DNA of 35,951 nt. Origin: a virus. This document shows positions 23,856 through 33,110 of this stretch, piece by piece. The position numbers and the translations under genes are program-made. The stretch spans positions 1 through 35,951 of IMG/VR virus record IMGVR_UViG_3300025806_000083; one strand, given 5' to 3'. The first letter of the stretch is position 1; every line of letters begins with the position of its first letter. Under the pieces are notes generated by a model that worked only from the letters and a program-made list of their open reading frames with translations, was not told where the DNA came from and made no database searches.

Positions 23856-24851
23856 TTAAGCTACTGTAGCTTCAGTTTCTAGTAATGCATCTACTGTCTT
23901 AAGAGGGATACCTCTAAAATGAGGGATTCTCTTACCATCAACTTCTTGATACGCAAGTGCTGATCCAACCATGTCATCTCTTCTTTGGATGTCTAGGTAT
24001 TGAACAACTGTACGGTTAGCATAGAAGCATGGTTTACCCATGTTAAGGTTAGGGATTCTATGTGTTGCTTTAATCATAAGGTTAACGATATCCGCTGCTG
24101 ATCCTGTAGCAAGATCTGAAACATCAATGTTAGCGATACGAACAACATATCTCCAGTCCTTAAGTGCAATACCAGTTTTCCACTTAAAGTGATCTTGGTA
24201 AGCTCTCATTCTTTCACCAGCGATACCATTAGTAGTCTCGATAGTTTGAAGTCCTAGATCTTCGTGAGTTAAGCCAGCTTTAGATCCTTTTGGAAAGATA
24301 CCGCAACAAGTTTGCTCGCCCCAAACAATTAACCAAACTGATGAATTGTCTGATCCTGATCCACCACCGTTAACGATGTTTTGTGCATTAGGAGCTGATA
24401 AGTCAGAGTAACGAACTGAAAGGCCGTTAAATTCCTCTGGTGATAGTGAACTATTCCCATAGAATAAAGTTGAAGCCATTTCTTGGTTCATTGCTTCTAA
24501 GAATGCTTGAGCTTCAGATAATCTAAAAGAGTTTACGTTACCGTTAAGTTCCGCTACTTCTTGATCTACTTCACTCCATGCTTCTAGCATTCCGCATTGC
24601 TCGTCAATTTGTGCAGCTAGTGATTTACTTGGTTGAACTCCTTGATTTAAAAGTCTCCAGTAAACTTGTGGTAAACCTGTTCTTACAGTGATTCTATGAC
24701 CTGTAGGTAAGTTACCTTCCATGAATTTCATGTCGTCTAGAATTTCGTTTGTTTGTGCAAGTAGTTCAACGATCTTTGGTGTTTTTCCATCTGGATCGAT
24801 TCTTTTTGCAAAGTCAATAAGTGTTAATGCGTTTGATGATAATGTTGCCAT
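23856..24851 (-). CDS. major capsid protein, Bbp17-like
   Basis: This 331-residue protein matches the HK97-fold coat family of BPP-1-like podoviruses: SNALTLIDFAKRIDPDGKTP, then GHRITVRTGLPQVYWRLLNQ, VDQEVAELNGN with FRLSEAQAFLEAM, and the C-terminal FRGIPLKTVDALLETEA. It lies between the scaffold and the cement protein, with AAGGAGAG before ATG. No N-terminal pro-domain is evident; assembly would use the separate upstream scaffold. The length is normal for this family. Confidence 0.93.
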   Translation of the reverse strand: MATLSSNALTLIDFAKRIDPDGKTPKIVELLAQTNEILDDMKFMEGNLPTGHRITVRTGLPQVYWRLLNQGVQPSKSLAAQIDEQCGMLEAWSEVDQEVAELNGNVNSFRLSEAQAFLEAMNQEMASTLFYGNSSLSPEEFNGLSVRYSDLSAPNAQNIVNGGGSGSDNSSVWLIVWGEQTCCGIFPKGSKAGLTHEDLGLQTIETTNGIAGERMRAYQDHFKWKTGIALKDWRYVVRIANIDVSDLATGSAADIVNLMIKATHRIPNLNMGKPCFYANRTVVQYLDIQRRDDMVGSALAYQEVDGKRIPHFRGIPLKTVDALLETEATVA

Positions 24852-24880
24852 TTAAAACTCTCCTTAGTTTTTAAATTAAT

Positions 24881-25561
24881 TTAATTACTTCCATAAAAAT
24901 AATCTTCTGTTCTTTTTTCGCCACCAAATTCCTTGCCACTAACGAGTGTATCATCACTCATGGCAGCTCCAATGGCCGATACAAACCTGACAAATTCCGG
25001 ATTGTCCCCATAACCTGTCTCACGTAGCATATTAACAAAGTCCTCTGAAGCATATTTGCCGACTACTCTTTTAGCATTCTCAACTGTAGTCTTTAAATTG
25101 TCTCCACCCATTACTTTGTCGTTTACAACCTGATCTCTCCACTGATCTTTCTCAGCTTCAATAGCTTCAGTTTTTGACTCAACCCACTTCGCAAGCACTT
25201 CTTCCTGTTTGTTAAGCATCCCTTTGGCCACATCTTCAGATATGTTATTCTCAACTAAAAAAGATTCAATCTCTTCTAAAAAAGAATTGTCCATTAGGCT
25301 ATTCTCACTTAACTCCAGCTTATATTGTGCTGTCTCTTTTAGATCCTCGGACTCCTTAACATCGTCACCTGACTCAGTTTCTTCCTTAGACTCTGTGATT
25401 TTATCACTGTCTGCGGCTTCTTCTTTTGTCTCGTCAATTGTCTTGTCATTCCCAGGTTCAGCTCCGTAAAGACTGTCCTCAACTGTAGTTTCTTTTATTT
25501 CATTCTCTGCTGGTTCTGTAACCACCGTTTCTTTAACTTCCATTTCTGTTTGTTTACTCAT
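24881..25561 (-). CDS. head scaffolding protein
   Basis: This 226-residue protein is strongly acidic. The first 80 residues are low-complexity E, D, K and T (KEEAADSDKITESKEETESG), followed by a helical half with VAKGMLNKQEEVLAKWV, EKDQWRDQVVNDKVMGG and the end EDYFYGSN. The helix-rich C-terminal half (ending in an aromatic tail) is typical of podovirus scaffolds encoded just before the coat gene. It guides procapsid assembly and leaves before packaging. Its start overlaps the preceding stop as TAATGA with GGAG upstream. Confidence 0.88.
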   Translation of the reverse strand: MSKQTEMEVKETVVTEPAENEIKETTVEDSLYGAEPGNDKTIDETKEEAADSDKITESKEETESGDDVKESEDLKETAQYKLELSENSLMDNSFLEEIESFLVENNISEDVAKGMLNKQEEVLAKWVESKTEAIEAEKDQWRDQVVNDKVMGGDNLKTTVENAKRVVGKYASEDFVNMLRETGYGDNPEFVRFVSAIGAAMSDDTLVSGKEFGGEKRTEDYFYGSN

Positions 25562-25860
25562 TAGTTCTCCTTACCTTTGTTATCTTTCATTAGTTTTAAA
25601 AGTAGATTCTCATCTGCTTGTGTAATTTCTGACATAATGAAATGACCTAAGTCTTGTTTACCGGCAAGGTAACTCATGGTTGAATGTTGCTCATTGAATA
25701 CAGTGTTGAAAGTGTTGCAATGTTCAAGTATTCTCCAAAATAACCTACGTCCACTAATACTAGAAAGTACTGTGCGAATGTCGTTAAGTTGTTGCTTCCT
25801 TAAATCTTTTTCTTTCAACTCTGCTTTTTTAACTTGTTTCGGGTCTGCTAAGTTATTCAC
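25561..25860 (-). CDS. Bbp19-like phage protein
   Basis: This 99-residue protein starts at GTG, with GGGGG six bases upstream, eight bases inside the portal gene. Residues 35-92 match the Bbp19-like domain: GRRLFWRILEHCNTFNTVF, then SYLAGKQDLGHFIMSEITQA and LLLKLMKD. The family is encoded between portal and scaffold in many podoviruses; its structural role is unresolved. Position and motif make the call firm. Confidence 0.85.
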   Translation of the reverse strand: MNNLADPKQVKKAELKEKDLRKQQLNDIRTVLSSISGRRLFWRILEHCNTFNTVFNEQHSTMSYLAGKQDLGHFIMSEITQADENLLLKLMKDNKGKEN

Positions 25861-27619
25861 TTACTGCCCCCATTAGTTCATCCAATGCTGATCCTTCATC
25901 CATCTTGGTTTCACTCAAAGTTTTGCCGGCCGCAACTGCTTCCTGTGCTTGCATTGCTTGTTGCTCTGCTTGCTGCTGTGCTGCCCTTTGTTCTTTGATC
26001 GCTTCCATTTCTTCTTTACTCGTTATAAGACTTTGTGGAACTCCCACATAATCCCCGTATAAATCAATTGTTTCTTCAGTGTTAAGTTTATCAAGTGCTG
26101 TCGGATCGTATTGTGCCATCTGTCCAACAAAGCCTGTAAACCTTTCAATGTTACCAATACCAGCAAGTCTCTGTGCTTGTGCCATTATTGATATGTACTC
26201 AACTTTATAGTCCTGTCCTTTAAGTTCCTCTGGTATTTCTGGCAATAAGTCTTGCTTATCCATTATAGCAAAAGTGTTTTCAATTAAAGGGTCTAATAAG
26301 TCTTGATTTATTCTCTCTAAAACTGGCCCTAATGCCAAGAGTTTTTCTTCATGTCTTTCTTCTATTTCTCTCGCTGTGATCTGTCGTCTATCTGACTGTG
26401 CTAACATCAAGAAAAGATCTTCATAATAAGTCCTTGATATTCTCTGTCTTATCTGATCCTGCTTATTCTCAAGCTCCCTTGCATCAAAGTCTATTTCAAA
26501 CAACCTTCTAAAACCCTTAGATCCTTCCCTTTCATCCAGGTAAGTAATATCACCAGGAAGAATAGATGCCTTTTGGTTTTGAAGTGCAATAGGTCCAACC
26601 ATTGCCGGCTTGATTTTTTGATCGATTGCTGTAGCTATATTCTTTTCACCAAATTGTAACTGTCTAACGTCACCAATACAAATCATACCAGGACAATTAA
26701 CTCCATAAGTATCTTCACCAACAACTTCCCAACGTGGTGCTAATACAGGAAAGTAATCAAAGCCTTTTTCACTTAAGAACTTACCTGGATAATCAACTGA
26801 TAAATTGTTTTGGTTAGACTGATTACTTGCACCTTGCTCATAATATACTGAGCTAAATTTCTTATATTTTGATTCTAAGCTATCCGGTCTATGATCATCG
26901 TTAGGTAAAACCATATGGCCAATATTAACCATGCTTTCAAGTTGTCCTCTGTCATATTGATATCTTACATTTTCAGATAACTTACTCCAGTCTATTTGCA
27001 TCCCATTTTTACCAGGCTTAGGTGATCCAAACTTCTCGATAAGCTGTCTAACTGACATCTGGAACTCTCTATAAAACACTCTAACTCTTCCTTTATGGTC
27101 GTTAGCTATCATGTATGAACCAATAGGGAAGGCAGTAAACCTAACCGTATCATCCATATCTTCTTCCATGAAAAGACAACCCGTTCCAAAAGTTCCCATG
27201 TCTCCATATATTGTAGGAAGCACGTTATATAAATTACTTCTAAGAAAGATTGATCTCATCTTTTCTGTGGTGTCCTGGAAGTATTTCTTTATATTAGTGT
27301 TAGGTGCTTTATCACCTGATCCTGGAGCTAAATTGAACCATGATCTTGCTGGTGAAGTGATACCCGTCATCATACCACTTGATAATGTTCTAGATGCTAG
27401 TGTAGCTGTAGAGTCAATAATATTAAAGTTCCTACGATCGCCACGTTTTGCATCTGATATAAAAAACCTTGAACGTCTAGGAAGGATATAATCTGAAAGA
27501 TCTCTCCAATATGTCCTAAATGAGTCACGGTCTTCACGTAGTTGCTTCTCTACGACATTGTAATATTGTCGCTTTGATAAATAATTATACCCTTTTGGTG
27601 ACTTGTCCTTGTCATTCAT
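25853..27619 (-). CDS. portal (head-to-tail connector) protein
   Basis: This 588-residue protein matches the podovirus head-tail connector family (T7 gp8-like). Recognisable parts are the N-terminal helices (RTYWRDLSDYILPRRSRF), TLSSGMMTGITSPARSWF, and NVLPTIYGDMGTFGTGCLFM, then a beta wing and a C-terminal Q- and A-rich helix (EQRAAQQQAEQQAMQAQEAV), the barrel region. The dodecameric portal forms the DNA entry vertex and docks the terminase. AGGA is nine bases before ATG. Length is normal. Confidence 0.95.
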   Translation of the reverse strand: MNDKDKSPKGYNYLSKRQYYNVVEKQLREDRDSFRTYWRDLSDYILPRRSRFFISDAKRGDRRNFNIIDSTATLASRTLSSGMMTGITSPARSWFNLAPGSGDKAPNTNIKKYFQDTTEKMRSIFLRSNLYNVLPTIYGDMGTFGTGCLFMEEDMDDTVRFTAFPIGSYMIANDHKGRVRVFYREFQMSVRQLIEKFGSPKPGKNGMQIDWSKLSENVRYQYDRGQLESMVNIGHMVLPNDDHRPDSLESKYKKFSSVYYEQGASNQSNQNNLSVDYPGKFLSEKGFDYFPVLAPRWEVVGEDTYGVNCPGMICIGDVRQLQFGEKNIATAIDQKIKPAMVGPIALQNQKASILPGDITYLDEREGSKGFRRLFEIDFDARELENKQDQIRQRISRTYYEDLFLMLAQSDRRQITAREIEERHEEKLLALGPVLERINQDLLDPLIENTFAIMDKQDLLPEIPEELKGQDYKVEYISIMAQAQRLAGIGNIERFTGFVGQMAQYDPTALDKLNTEETIDLYGDYVGVPQSLITSKEEMEAIKEQRAAQQQAEQQAMQAQEAVAAGKTLSETKMDEGSALDELMGAVSE

Positions 27620-27621
27620 AT

Positions 27622-28029
27622 CTATAATCCTAATAGGTTTTTCTTACCTTGATTTTCTGAACCACCGTTATCACCTAGTGAGTCGGTTAAGATAGTCCCT
27701 GATCTTCCAGTCTTTCTCTTCTTACTTCCTGTTCTTCCAATTGCTGAGTCTCTCATTCCCTCTGCATCGGATCTTGCTTCGCCAAGTGCTTTTTCATCTT
27801 CTTGTTTCTTTTTGGCCATAGCTATTTGTTTAGTCTGTGCTTTCTTAGCTTCCTTCTCAGCGGCTTTTTTCTTCCTAGCGTTAGTTCCGTCCAGCTCGTT
27901 ATATACACCCCTTGTTTCCCTTGCAAACATATTGTTGACAGCAAGGTCTTTGCCCAGGATATCTTCTTGTTTTTTACCTATCTCGTTATAAATATTTTCA
28001 AATACATTACCACCACCGCCTGAACTCAT
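27622..28029 (-). CDS. basic coiled-coil protein upstream of portal
   Basis: The frame is open from 28104, but ATG 28029 has GGGAG five bases upstream and starts just after the GNAT stop codon; that gives 135 residues. The protein starts MSSGGGGNVFENIYNEIGK, has a long lysine- and alanine-rich helix (NARKKKAAEKEAKKAQTKQI), and ends with TILTDSLGDNGGSENQGKKN then LLGL. The 'T..L(T)SPLG ... KK.LLG' type of ending is shared by small proteins encoded before podovirus portal genes. Function is unknown; a minor head protein is likely. Confidence 0.72.
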   Translation of the reverse strand: MSSGGGGNVFENIYNEIGKKQEDILGKDLAVNNMFARETRGVYNELDGTNARKKKAAEKEAKKAQTKQIAMAKKKQEDEKALGEARSDAEGMRDSAIGRTGSKKRKTGRSGTILTDSLGDNGGSENQGKKNLLGL

Positions 28030-28031
28030 AC

Positions 28032-28487
28032 CTACTCCCTTAAGTCTTTCATATAAATAGTATCCATCACTGAATATTCTAACCTTTTTAAAATTAAACT
28101 CCAATCATTAAATCTTGTCACTGATCTAAAAATAAAGCTTATACCTTCTCTTTTCAATTGATTCTCGCACCATATTAAAAATTTTATACCATAACCACGC
28201 TTGTTACTAGAAATAAATAATACATCCTGGTTAGCTTGTAAGTGATCAACGTGTTGCAAGTGTTTCTGGATTATAAAGGTCGAGTATCCGATAAGCTCAT
28301 CATTCTCTCTTATTGTAAACGCTCTTAACCTATTCATCGATATAAGTTTGTGGTATGTATCAACATCTAAGTTCACGTTCAACCCGAAAAAATCAAGCTC
28401 TGTATTGTTCTCTTTAAATAGAGGTTCGGCTTCTTTTAAGAATATATTGAAACTATCCACTGTATTTATCTGGTGATATGTTCTCAT
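28032..28487 (-). CDS. GNAT-family acetyltransferase-like protein in the packaging cluster
   Basis: This 151-residue protein overlaps the large terminase stop as ATGA, with AAGG seven bases before ATG. GNAT features are a strand and loop (RAFTIRENDELIGYSTFIIQ), the acetyl-CoA motif (VLFISSNKRGYGIKFLIWCE, with K-R-G-Y-G) and a following strand (ISFIFRSVTRFNDWS). GNAT proteins at this place between terminase and portal are common in podoviruses. Targets are unknown; acetylation of a virion or host protein is possible. It is not closely similar by eye to the second GNAT protein at 3874-4302. Confidence 0.85.
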   Translation of the reverse strand: MRTYHQINTVDSFNIFLKEAEPLFKENNTELDFFGLNVNLDVDTYHKLISMNRLRAFTIRENDELIGYSTFIIQKHLQHVDHLQANQDVLFISSNKRGYGIKFLIWCENQLKREGISFIFRSVTRFNDWSLILKRLEYSVMDTIYMKDLRE

Positions 28488-29932
28488 CTCATAGCCTTGA
28501 ATGGATCGTACTCTGAATTATAACTCGATACGTTAGATCTTAAATGTGCATACTTATCTGCTGTCGGCATGTCTGGATGTGCGAATGTAAGTGCCAATGC
28601 ATCTGCAATATCTGGTGAAAAGCCTAGTCGTTTCTTGATCTGTTCTTTAGACTCCAGCATGAACTTACCATTTTTGATGAAGTAGTTCACTGAAGTTAGT
28701 TCTTTTTTAAGCTGGTTACATTTAGGTAAACAACCACCTTTTCTTATCCATGCGGCCATTTCTAGCCACATCTCACTTCTCTTGTTAAAATATCTAGGAT
28801 CAGTAGCTTTAGAACTGAAGTGGATTGGGATAGGTGACTGTCCTGATAGTTGAAGGGAGTCAACGACTGATCCACCAAAACCACCGGTGTCATCAACAAA
28901 TTCTAGTTCACTTTTCCACTTACTCTTTGCCATCAATATACGTGCGGCTACCTCTGGACCGTTGGCTTTTCTCATAGTGGCATATTTAAAACCAGCTAAA
29001 CCCTGTCTAGGAAAGATAACCGTTGCATCCATTCCACCCCTGGCAACGTCAATGCCTAGTCTCTTTTGAGCGTAATTATAATCTGTGATCTTTATGGTTC
29101 GTTCCATTGCCATCTCTACTTCTTGTATTGATAGCAGTGAATTGATTGCTGTTTTAGGGAAGTGCCCTAGTATATATGATGCTACCCAGGGATCGTCACG
29201 GCCATTCTCATCTATTTGTTGTTGTGCCCACTCTTTGTCTATACGTGGTGATCTCTCTGGATCTTCAGGATCGCCAGTGATTCTTATCACGTTCCAATAT
29301 TTAGAGGTCGATGCCATATAAAGCATTCCTGTAACACTGATTGGATTTCCAGCTTGTAATATTTTACAAAAACCACCACGTCCTTTAGTTTCTCCGGCCG
29401 CTTGCTCCGCTGCTTTAGCTATCTGATTAGGTATATCACCCGACTCATCTATTAAAAAAAGGACATACTTACTATGTATCCCTGATAATGTCTTCCCGAT
29501 TGTCTCCATGTTAGCTGACTGTGGGAATGACCTTGCTGACATGAACCAGGTTTCAGGATGATCATTGGCATATATCCTAGATGCGGTCCACGTAAAAGCT
29601 GCTATAAGATACCCTGATCTTTGTTGCCACTTAGATAGCTCAACCCATAAATTATCTCTTAGATTGTCTGCTGTAATTGATACGGCCGCACCTTTTGGAT
29701 GTTCACCAGGTTCACCATAACATGAAAGGAATAACCAACCGCACCATGAAAGGACCGCTGACTTTCCAGGACCGGCACATGCTTGTAATGAGATACGCAT
29801 CATGTCGTAATCTCCATCAATGAAATATTCCAGGGCTTTTACTTGCCACAAGTCCGGTTCTGCTTGGAAGTTATCCCTAACAAAATCAACTGGATTTTCT
29901 CTCCAGTATTTAATTTGCTCGTATGCTGTCAT
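28484..29932 (-). CDS. terL: terminase large subunit
   Basis: This 482-residue protein has both terminase parts. The ATPase part has Walker A A53-G-P-G-K57-S58 and Walker B LFLID162-E163. The nuclease part has the acidic residues of an RNase H-like fold: GID293-VARGGMD300, EFVD345-D346 and SPD439-IAD442. It packages DNA through the portal and cuts the concatemer. Its start has AAGGA upstream. The gene is separated from the small subunit by six other genes (33277 to 29940). The assignment is secure; the packaging strategy (cos, pac or terminal repeats) cannot be read from here. Confidence 0.96.
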   Translation of the reverse strand: MTAYEQIKYWRENPVDFVRDNFQAEPDLWQVKALEYFIDGDYDMMRISLQACAGPGKSAVLSWCGWLFLSCYGEPGEHPKGAAVSITADNLRDNLWVELSKWQQRSGYLIAAFTWTASRIYANDHPETWFMSARSFPQSANMETIGKTLSGIHSKYVLFLIDESGDIPNQIAKAAEQAAGETKGRGGFCKILQAGNPISVTGMLYMASTSKYWNVIRITGDPEDPERSPRIDKEWAQQQIDENGRDDPWVASYILGHFPKTAINSLLSIQEVEMAMERTIKITDYNYAQKRLGIDVARGGMDATVIFPRQGLAGFKYATMRKANGPEVAARILMAKSKWKSELEFVDDTGGFGGSVVDSLQLSGQSPIPIHFSSKATDPRYFNKRSEMWLEMAAWIRKGGCLPKCNQLKKELTSVNYFIKNGKFMLESKEQIKKRLGFSPDIADALALTFAHPDMPTADKYAHLRSNVSSYNSEYDPFKAMR

Positions 29933-29939
29933 CTATTCC

Positions 29940-31013
29940 TTAAGATATCTTAGTTATTTTAACCTGTGCGTAAATAGTATTAACTGAAAAGTTCGCACTT
30001 AATCCATAACCAAATGATCCGGCACTTGTTTGACATCTGTGCTGAAACTCATAAACTTTAGTTGATGCAACTGTTACAACTCCGGTGCATCTACTCATAG
30101 TCCCTGCGTTGGAAGCTGATCCTGAGTATTCCGATGAGCCTAGTATTTCTGTTACCGTATCTGTTATGTTTTCAAATCTTGTTTGATGGCCATTAACATT
30201 GGCCGCTGGTGCTGTTGCTTCTATATGATAAGTTCCGGCCGTTAAAGTTATCTGGTTAGATGATAATGAGACTGATCCTGTTGCACCTGTTAAAGTGTTT
30301 AGATCTCTAGTTCTCCATGCACCATTATTAAATGTACCACCAAAAGAAGCAGCGGTTTTAACATCCTTCAAATAAGTAACCTCGACTGTACTACCACCGG
30401 CTGCTGGATCTTGCCACGTTGCTGCTGTCCCTGATGTCGCTGTTAGTATCTGTCCTGTGGTCGGAGCTGTAGCCGCTGAAACATCGATAACTGTAGTCGC
30501 TGAGTTTAGAGCATCTGTAGTCCCTGAGTTTCCTGTGACATCTGTTTGATCGCCTGTATTTGTCCCTGACTGATTACCTAGTAAAGTTTTCTCCGCATCT
30601 GTGAAGGCATTGGTGTTTGCTTCTAATTCATACGCAACTTTGATTTCCGCACCTGTCTGATCTGCTGTGGCACTTGCTTCTATACCGTCTAACTTGCTTG
30701 CATCTGTCGCTAAGTTTCTTGTGTTAAGTGTGCCTACTCCACTCATATTACCAGAGTCATCAATGATAACTGCTGAGTCCTGAATTAACTTCCCTGTTAC
30801 TGTGTCATACCTTGCAACTGCATTATCTGTCGCAACTGCTGGCCCTACTACGTCACCAGAACCACCACCACCGCCACCTGTACCATACTCGGTATCAACT
30901 CCGGCATCATCTAGTGAGTGAAGTTTCTTTGTAGTTGAATCTACATATAAAGCTGTACTACCACTTTCTGGAGTAGTTGGTGCGGTGTCGTTCTTAATTG
31001 TTATCTTGCTCAT
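29940..31013 (-). CDS. fibre-like appendage protein with C-terminal beta head
   Basis: The 357-residue product starts with a repeat-like hairpin (DTAPTTPESGSTALYVDSTT, then KKLHSLDDAG) and a glycine linker. A fibre shaft follows, with the often-seen GDVVGPAVATDNAVARYDTV module and NLATDASKLDGIEASATADQ. The last 140 residues form a C1q-like beta domain (LTAGTYHIEATAPAANVNGH onwards). AGGAG lies six bases before ATG. It is encoded just upstream of the large terminase, far from the T7-like fibre. It could be a second receptor-binding fibre or a head fibre. Confidence 0.8.
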   Translation of the reverse strand: MSKITIKNDTAPTTPESGSTALYVDSTTKKLHSLDDAGVDTEYGTGGGGGGSGDVVGPAVATDNAVARYDTVTGKLIQDSAVIIDDSGNMSGVGTLNTRNLATDASKLDGIEASATADQTGAEIKVAYELEANTNAFTDAEKTLLGNQSGTNTGDQTDVTGNSGTTDALNSATTVIDVSAATAPTTGQILTATSGTAATWQDPAAGGSTVEVTYLKDVKTAASFGGTFNNGAWRTRDLNTLTGATGSVSLSSNQITLTAGTYHIEATAPAANVNGHQTRFENITDTVTEILGSSEYSGSASNAGTMSRCTGVVTVASTKVYEFQHRCQTSAGSFGYGLSANFSVNTIYAQVKITKIS

Positions 31014-31021
31014 GGTTTCTC

Positions 31022-32170
31022 CTAACTTCTTTTATATTCTCTTAAGCTTATTCTTATTGATAACTCTGTGGCATTGGTATCTGTGTCTGCTACAAAATAT
31101 AGTACATCTGTAGGTGATAATGGAAAACCAACGGGATCGGATATTGATATCGTATTCTCTACACCGGTATCTACTGTACTTCTAAAGACTTCAAATCTAG
31201 TCTCAAACTGTCTATTGAAAACATAACCCTTAATAAGAACTTTAGGGGATGAACCACCACTTGTCTTATTACAATTGATCCACAAGAAATGTGATACCGC
31301 ATCACTGTTAGAGTCAACAAAGAATATAGCTTGTTGTGTAGTCGAGTGCCCTGCTGGAATTACTGCTTGAGTAGTTCCACCTGTAGTCTCTGTTATTAAT
31401 ATATCGTTAGTGTTAAAAGTAGCTGATCCCGATGATGATAATGCACATCTATTTATTCCAAGACCACTAAAACTTGTAACATCTGATCCTGTATTCCCTA
31501 ATACGTGAGTCCCTATTTGTTTTAGTCCATCACTATCTATATATACAAAATATAAAGTTAAAGCACCTGTCGTGCCTAGTCCATCTGTGCCGCTGTTATA
31601 TGTGATAGTGAAAGTTGAAGCTGTAGTCATTGGTGTGAAATTGGTTGTTGTGGCCCATATTGTTTGCTCACCACCGGCATTTGTTAGACCGCTTCTATAT
31701 CCAAACTTATTAAAGTTAGATACACCGCCCCTTCTTCCGATTGCAACTTCATCAACAAAACTTGATGGTCTTACTGTCATTGCATCTGTGTCTCTGCCTA
31801 TGGATTGGTTAAGTGGAGCTGATGAAGGTACAAAATTATTTCCATAGTATGTCGTTAGTCTTAGGTATGTTTGATCTGTGCCATTGTTAACTAACCTTAG
31901 TCTGAAGTATCTTCCAAGCTTAACTGCTGTATGAAACTCTGGTATGTTTGCCGATACCTCAAAGCCCGAAACTGGAAAGGTACTATCCCAATTTATACCA
32001 TCGTTAGAAAAGTCAAAGTATAAAGTTCCGGCTACATCTGTTTTTAATTGAATACCAACGTGGGGCAAGTCGTTTTGCTCGCCTGTGCCTGTGAATGTAG
32101 TTCCGGCAAGTAGTGGAGTAACCGAACTATTTCCAATAGAAATTGCTCCGGTGTCTCTAAGTAAAGTCAT
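31022..32170 (-). CDS. beta-rich virion appendage protein
   Basis: This 382-residue protein is rich in T, S, G and N, with strands throughout. The first 110 residues look like a beta sandwich (GTLYFDFSNDGINWDSTFPV, then GRYFRLRLVNNG); the rest resembles a domain met in marine and environmental phage structural proteins (FGYRSGLTNAGGEQTIWATT, TGALTLYFVYIDSDGL). There is no enzyme motif. It overlaps the preceding gene by 14 bases with GGGAT upstream. Probably part of an appendage made with the neighbouring genes; exact role unknown. Confidence 0.68.
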   Translation of the reverse strand: MTLLRDTGAISIGNSSVTPLLAGTTFTGTGEQNDLPHVGIQLKTDVAGTLYFDFSNDGINWDSTFPVSGFEVSANIPEFHTAVKLGRYFRLRLVNNGTDQTYLRLTTYYGNNFVPSSAPLNQSIGRDTDAMTVRPSSFVDEVAIGRRGGVSNFNKFGYRSGLTNAGGEQTIWATTTNFTPMTTASTFTITYNSGTDGLGTTGALTLYFVYIDSDGLKQIGTHVLGNTGSDVTSFSGLGINRCALSSSGSATFNTNDILITETTGGTTQAVIPAGHSTTQQAIFFVDSNSDAVSHFLWINCNKTSGGSSPKVLIKGYVFNRQFETRFEVFRSTVDTGVENTISISDPVGFPLSPTDVLYFVADTDTNATELSIRISLREYKRS

Positions 32171-32606
32171 AATCTATCCCGTTATATATAAGTGAAAAAC
32201 TTTCCCTGTCTTTTATGGTTGGTGAAGCTGTCCCCTGTATTGTTATATTTAAAGTGTTGTCACCACCACTTCTATTAGTAACTGTTATCTGTGAACCTCT
32301 ACTTACAGAGCTAAAACTTGTGGTTATCCCTGATACTGTCTGTCTAACCACCTCAAAGACCTCTATATTTATAGTCTCGCTTACATCTGTATCTATTATC
32401 CTACTTAAAACCTTACCATTAAAGATAACAAGTTCACCATTAATAACAAGGTCGCCATCCAGGTTAAGTGCTTCATACACTATCATCTGCTGTCCGCTTG
32501 GAATTGTTAACTCTTTACCTAGTTCAACGTCTATATATGAGAAATTGATCTCATTAGGATCAACAAGATCTAACTTTCCTGTCAATGGATTGAACTTAAA
32601 GGGCAT
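32157..32606 (-). CDS. beta-rich structural protein (149 aa)
   Basis: It starts MPFKFNPLTGKLDLVD, an N terminus I associate with small virion or appendage proteins of tailed phages. The middle has a left-handed-helix-like run (GLNLDGDLVINGEL-type turns: LNLDGDLVINGELVIFNGKV), and the C-terminal half is a compact beta domain (SRGSQITVTNRSGGDNTLNI). It overlaps both neighbours by 11-14 bases, so it belongs to a tightly coupled appendage block. No defined function. Confidence 0.68.
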   Translation of the reverse strand: MPFKFNPLTGKLDLVDPNEINFSYIDVELGKELTIPSGQQMIVYEALNLDGDLVINGELVIFNGKVLSRIIDTDVSETINIEVFEVVRQTVSGITTSFSSVSRGSQITVTNRSGGDNTLNITIQGTASPTIKDRESFSLIYNGIDYDFT

Positions 32607-32892
32607 TCTTCACCACGCTAAGTAAAATTTTCTTTGCCGTGTCCTGGTATGTGACTGTTATGTTTCCAAGATCAACTGCATTCAAGCTGTATGTATATAC
32701 TTCTGTTAGTGCCGTAGGGTATGTCGCTGTGATTGTATCATACGAACCGAACGCTCCATCTGTTAAGACTCTTACATCCAATAATCGCTTGTTACTTCCA
32801 TCATCTTGTAATACATCTGTGGCCGTTATCTCTGAGTGATCAACGGTTGTGCCAGGCACATGCTCATTAGGTCCTGATATTCTTTGACTCAC
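32596..32892 (-). CDS. small structural protein (98 aa)
   Basis: GTG start in a GTGA overlap with the upstream stop; AAGGA lies six bases before it. The N terminus (RISGPNEHVPGTTVDHSEIT) is followed by a beta-rich domain (LTEVYTYSLNAVDLGNITVT). The composition fits a small virion protein of the appendage block. Family not recognised. Confidence 0.6.
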   Translation of the reverse strand: MSQRISGPNEHVPGTTVDHSEITATDVLQDDGSNKRLLDVRVLTDGAFGSYDTITATYPTALTEVYTYSLNAVDLGNITVTYQDTAKKILLSVVKNAL

Positions 32893-33110
32893 TGTGCATC
32901 CTTGAGTTTCATATTCTCAATTTCTATGTCTGCCAATATCTTAAGGTTAAATTCAAGATGCTTTTTAAGATCTTCTATGATTTTCTTTTGTTTACCTAGC
33001 ATGATAGCTGCATTTTTGATAACTGTCTCATGGTCCTGGACCACTTGTTCAAGTTCTGCATATGAAAGTTTCACTATGATATCGTTTGTTTCTTGCTCCA
33101 TTGTAGTCAT
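32889..33110 (-). CDS. small coiled-coil protein (73 aa)
   Basis: This is an all-helical protein with heptad pattern (KLSYAELEQVVQDHETVIKN, then KQKKIIEDLKKHLEFNLKIL). AAAGGAAG precedes the ATG, which shares a base with the stop of the 55-residue membrane protein gene. It may oligomerise; role unknown. Confidence 0.6.
   Translation of the reverse strand: MTTMEQETNDIIVKLSYAELEQVVQDHETVIKNAAIMLGKQKKIIEDLKKHLEFNLKILADIEIENMKLKDAQ

Noticed and set aside
23390-27619. BPP-1-like head genes suggested looking for a diversity-generating retroelement
   Set aside because: I found no reverse transcriptase, no template/variable repeat pair and no C-type lectin target in the window, so there is no support for one here.
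28030-28104. N-terminal extension of the coiled-coil protein into the GNAT gene
   Set aside because: The extension overlaps the GNAT gene by about 70 bases and its composition copies the GNAT frame; ATG 28029 has GGGAG at ideal spacing.
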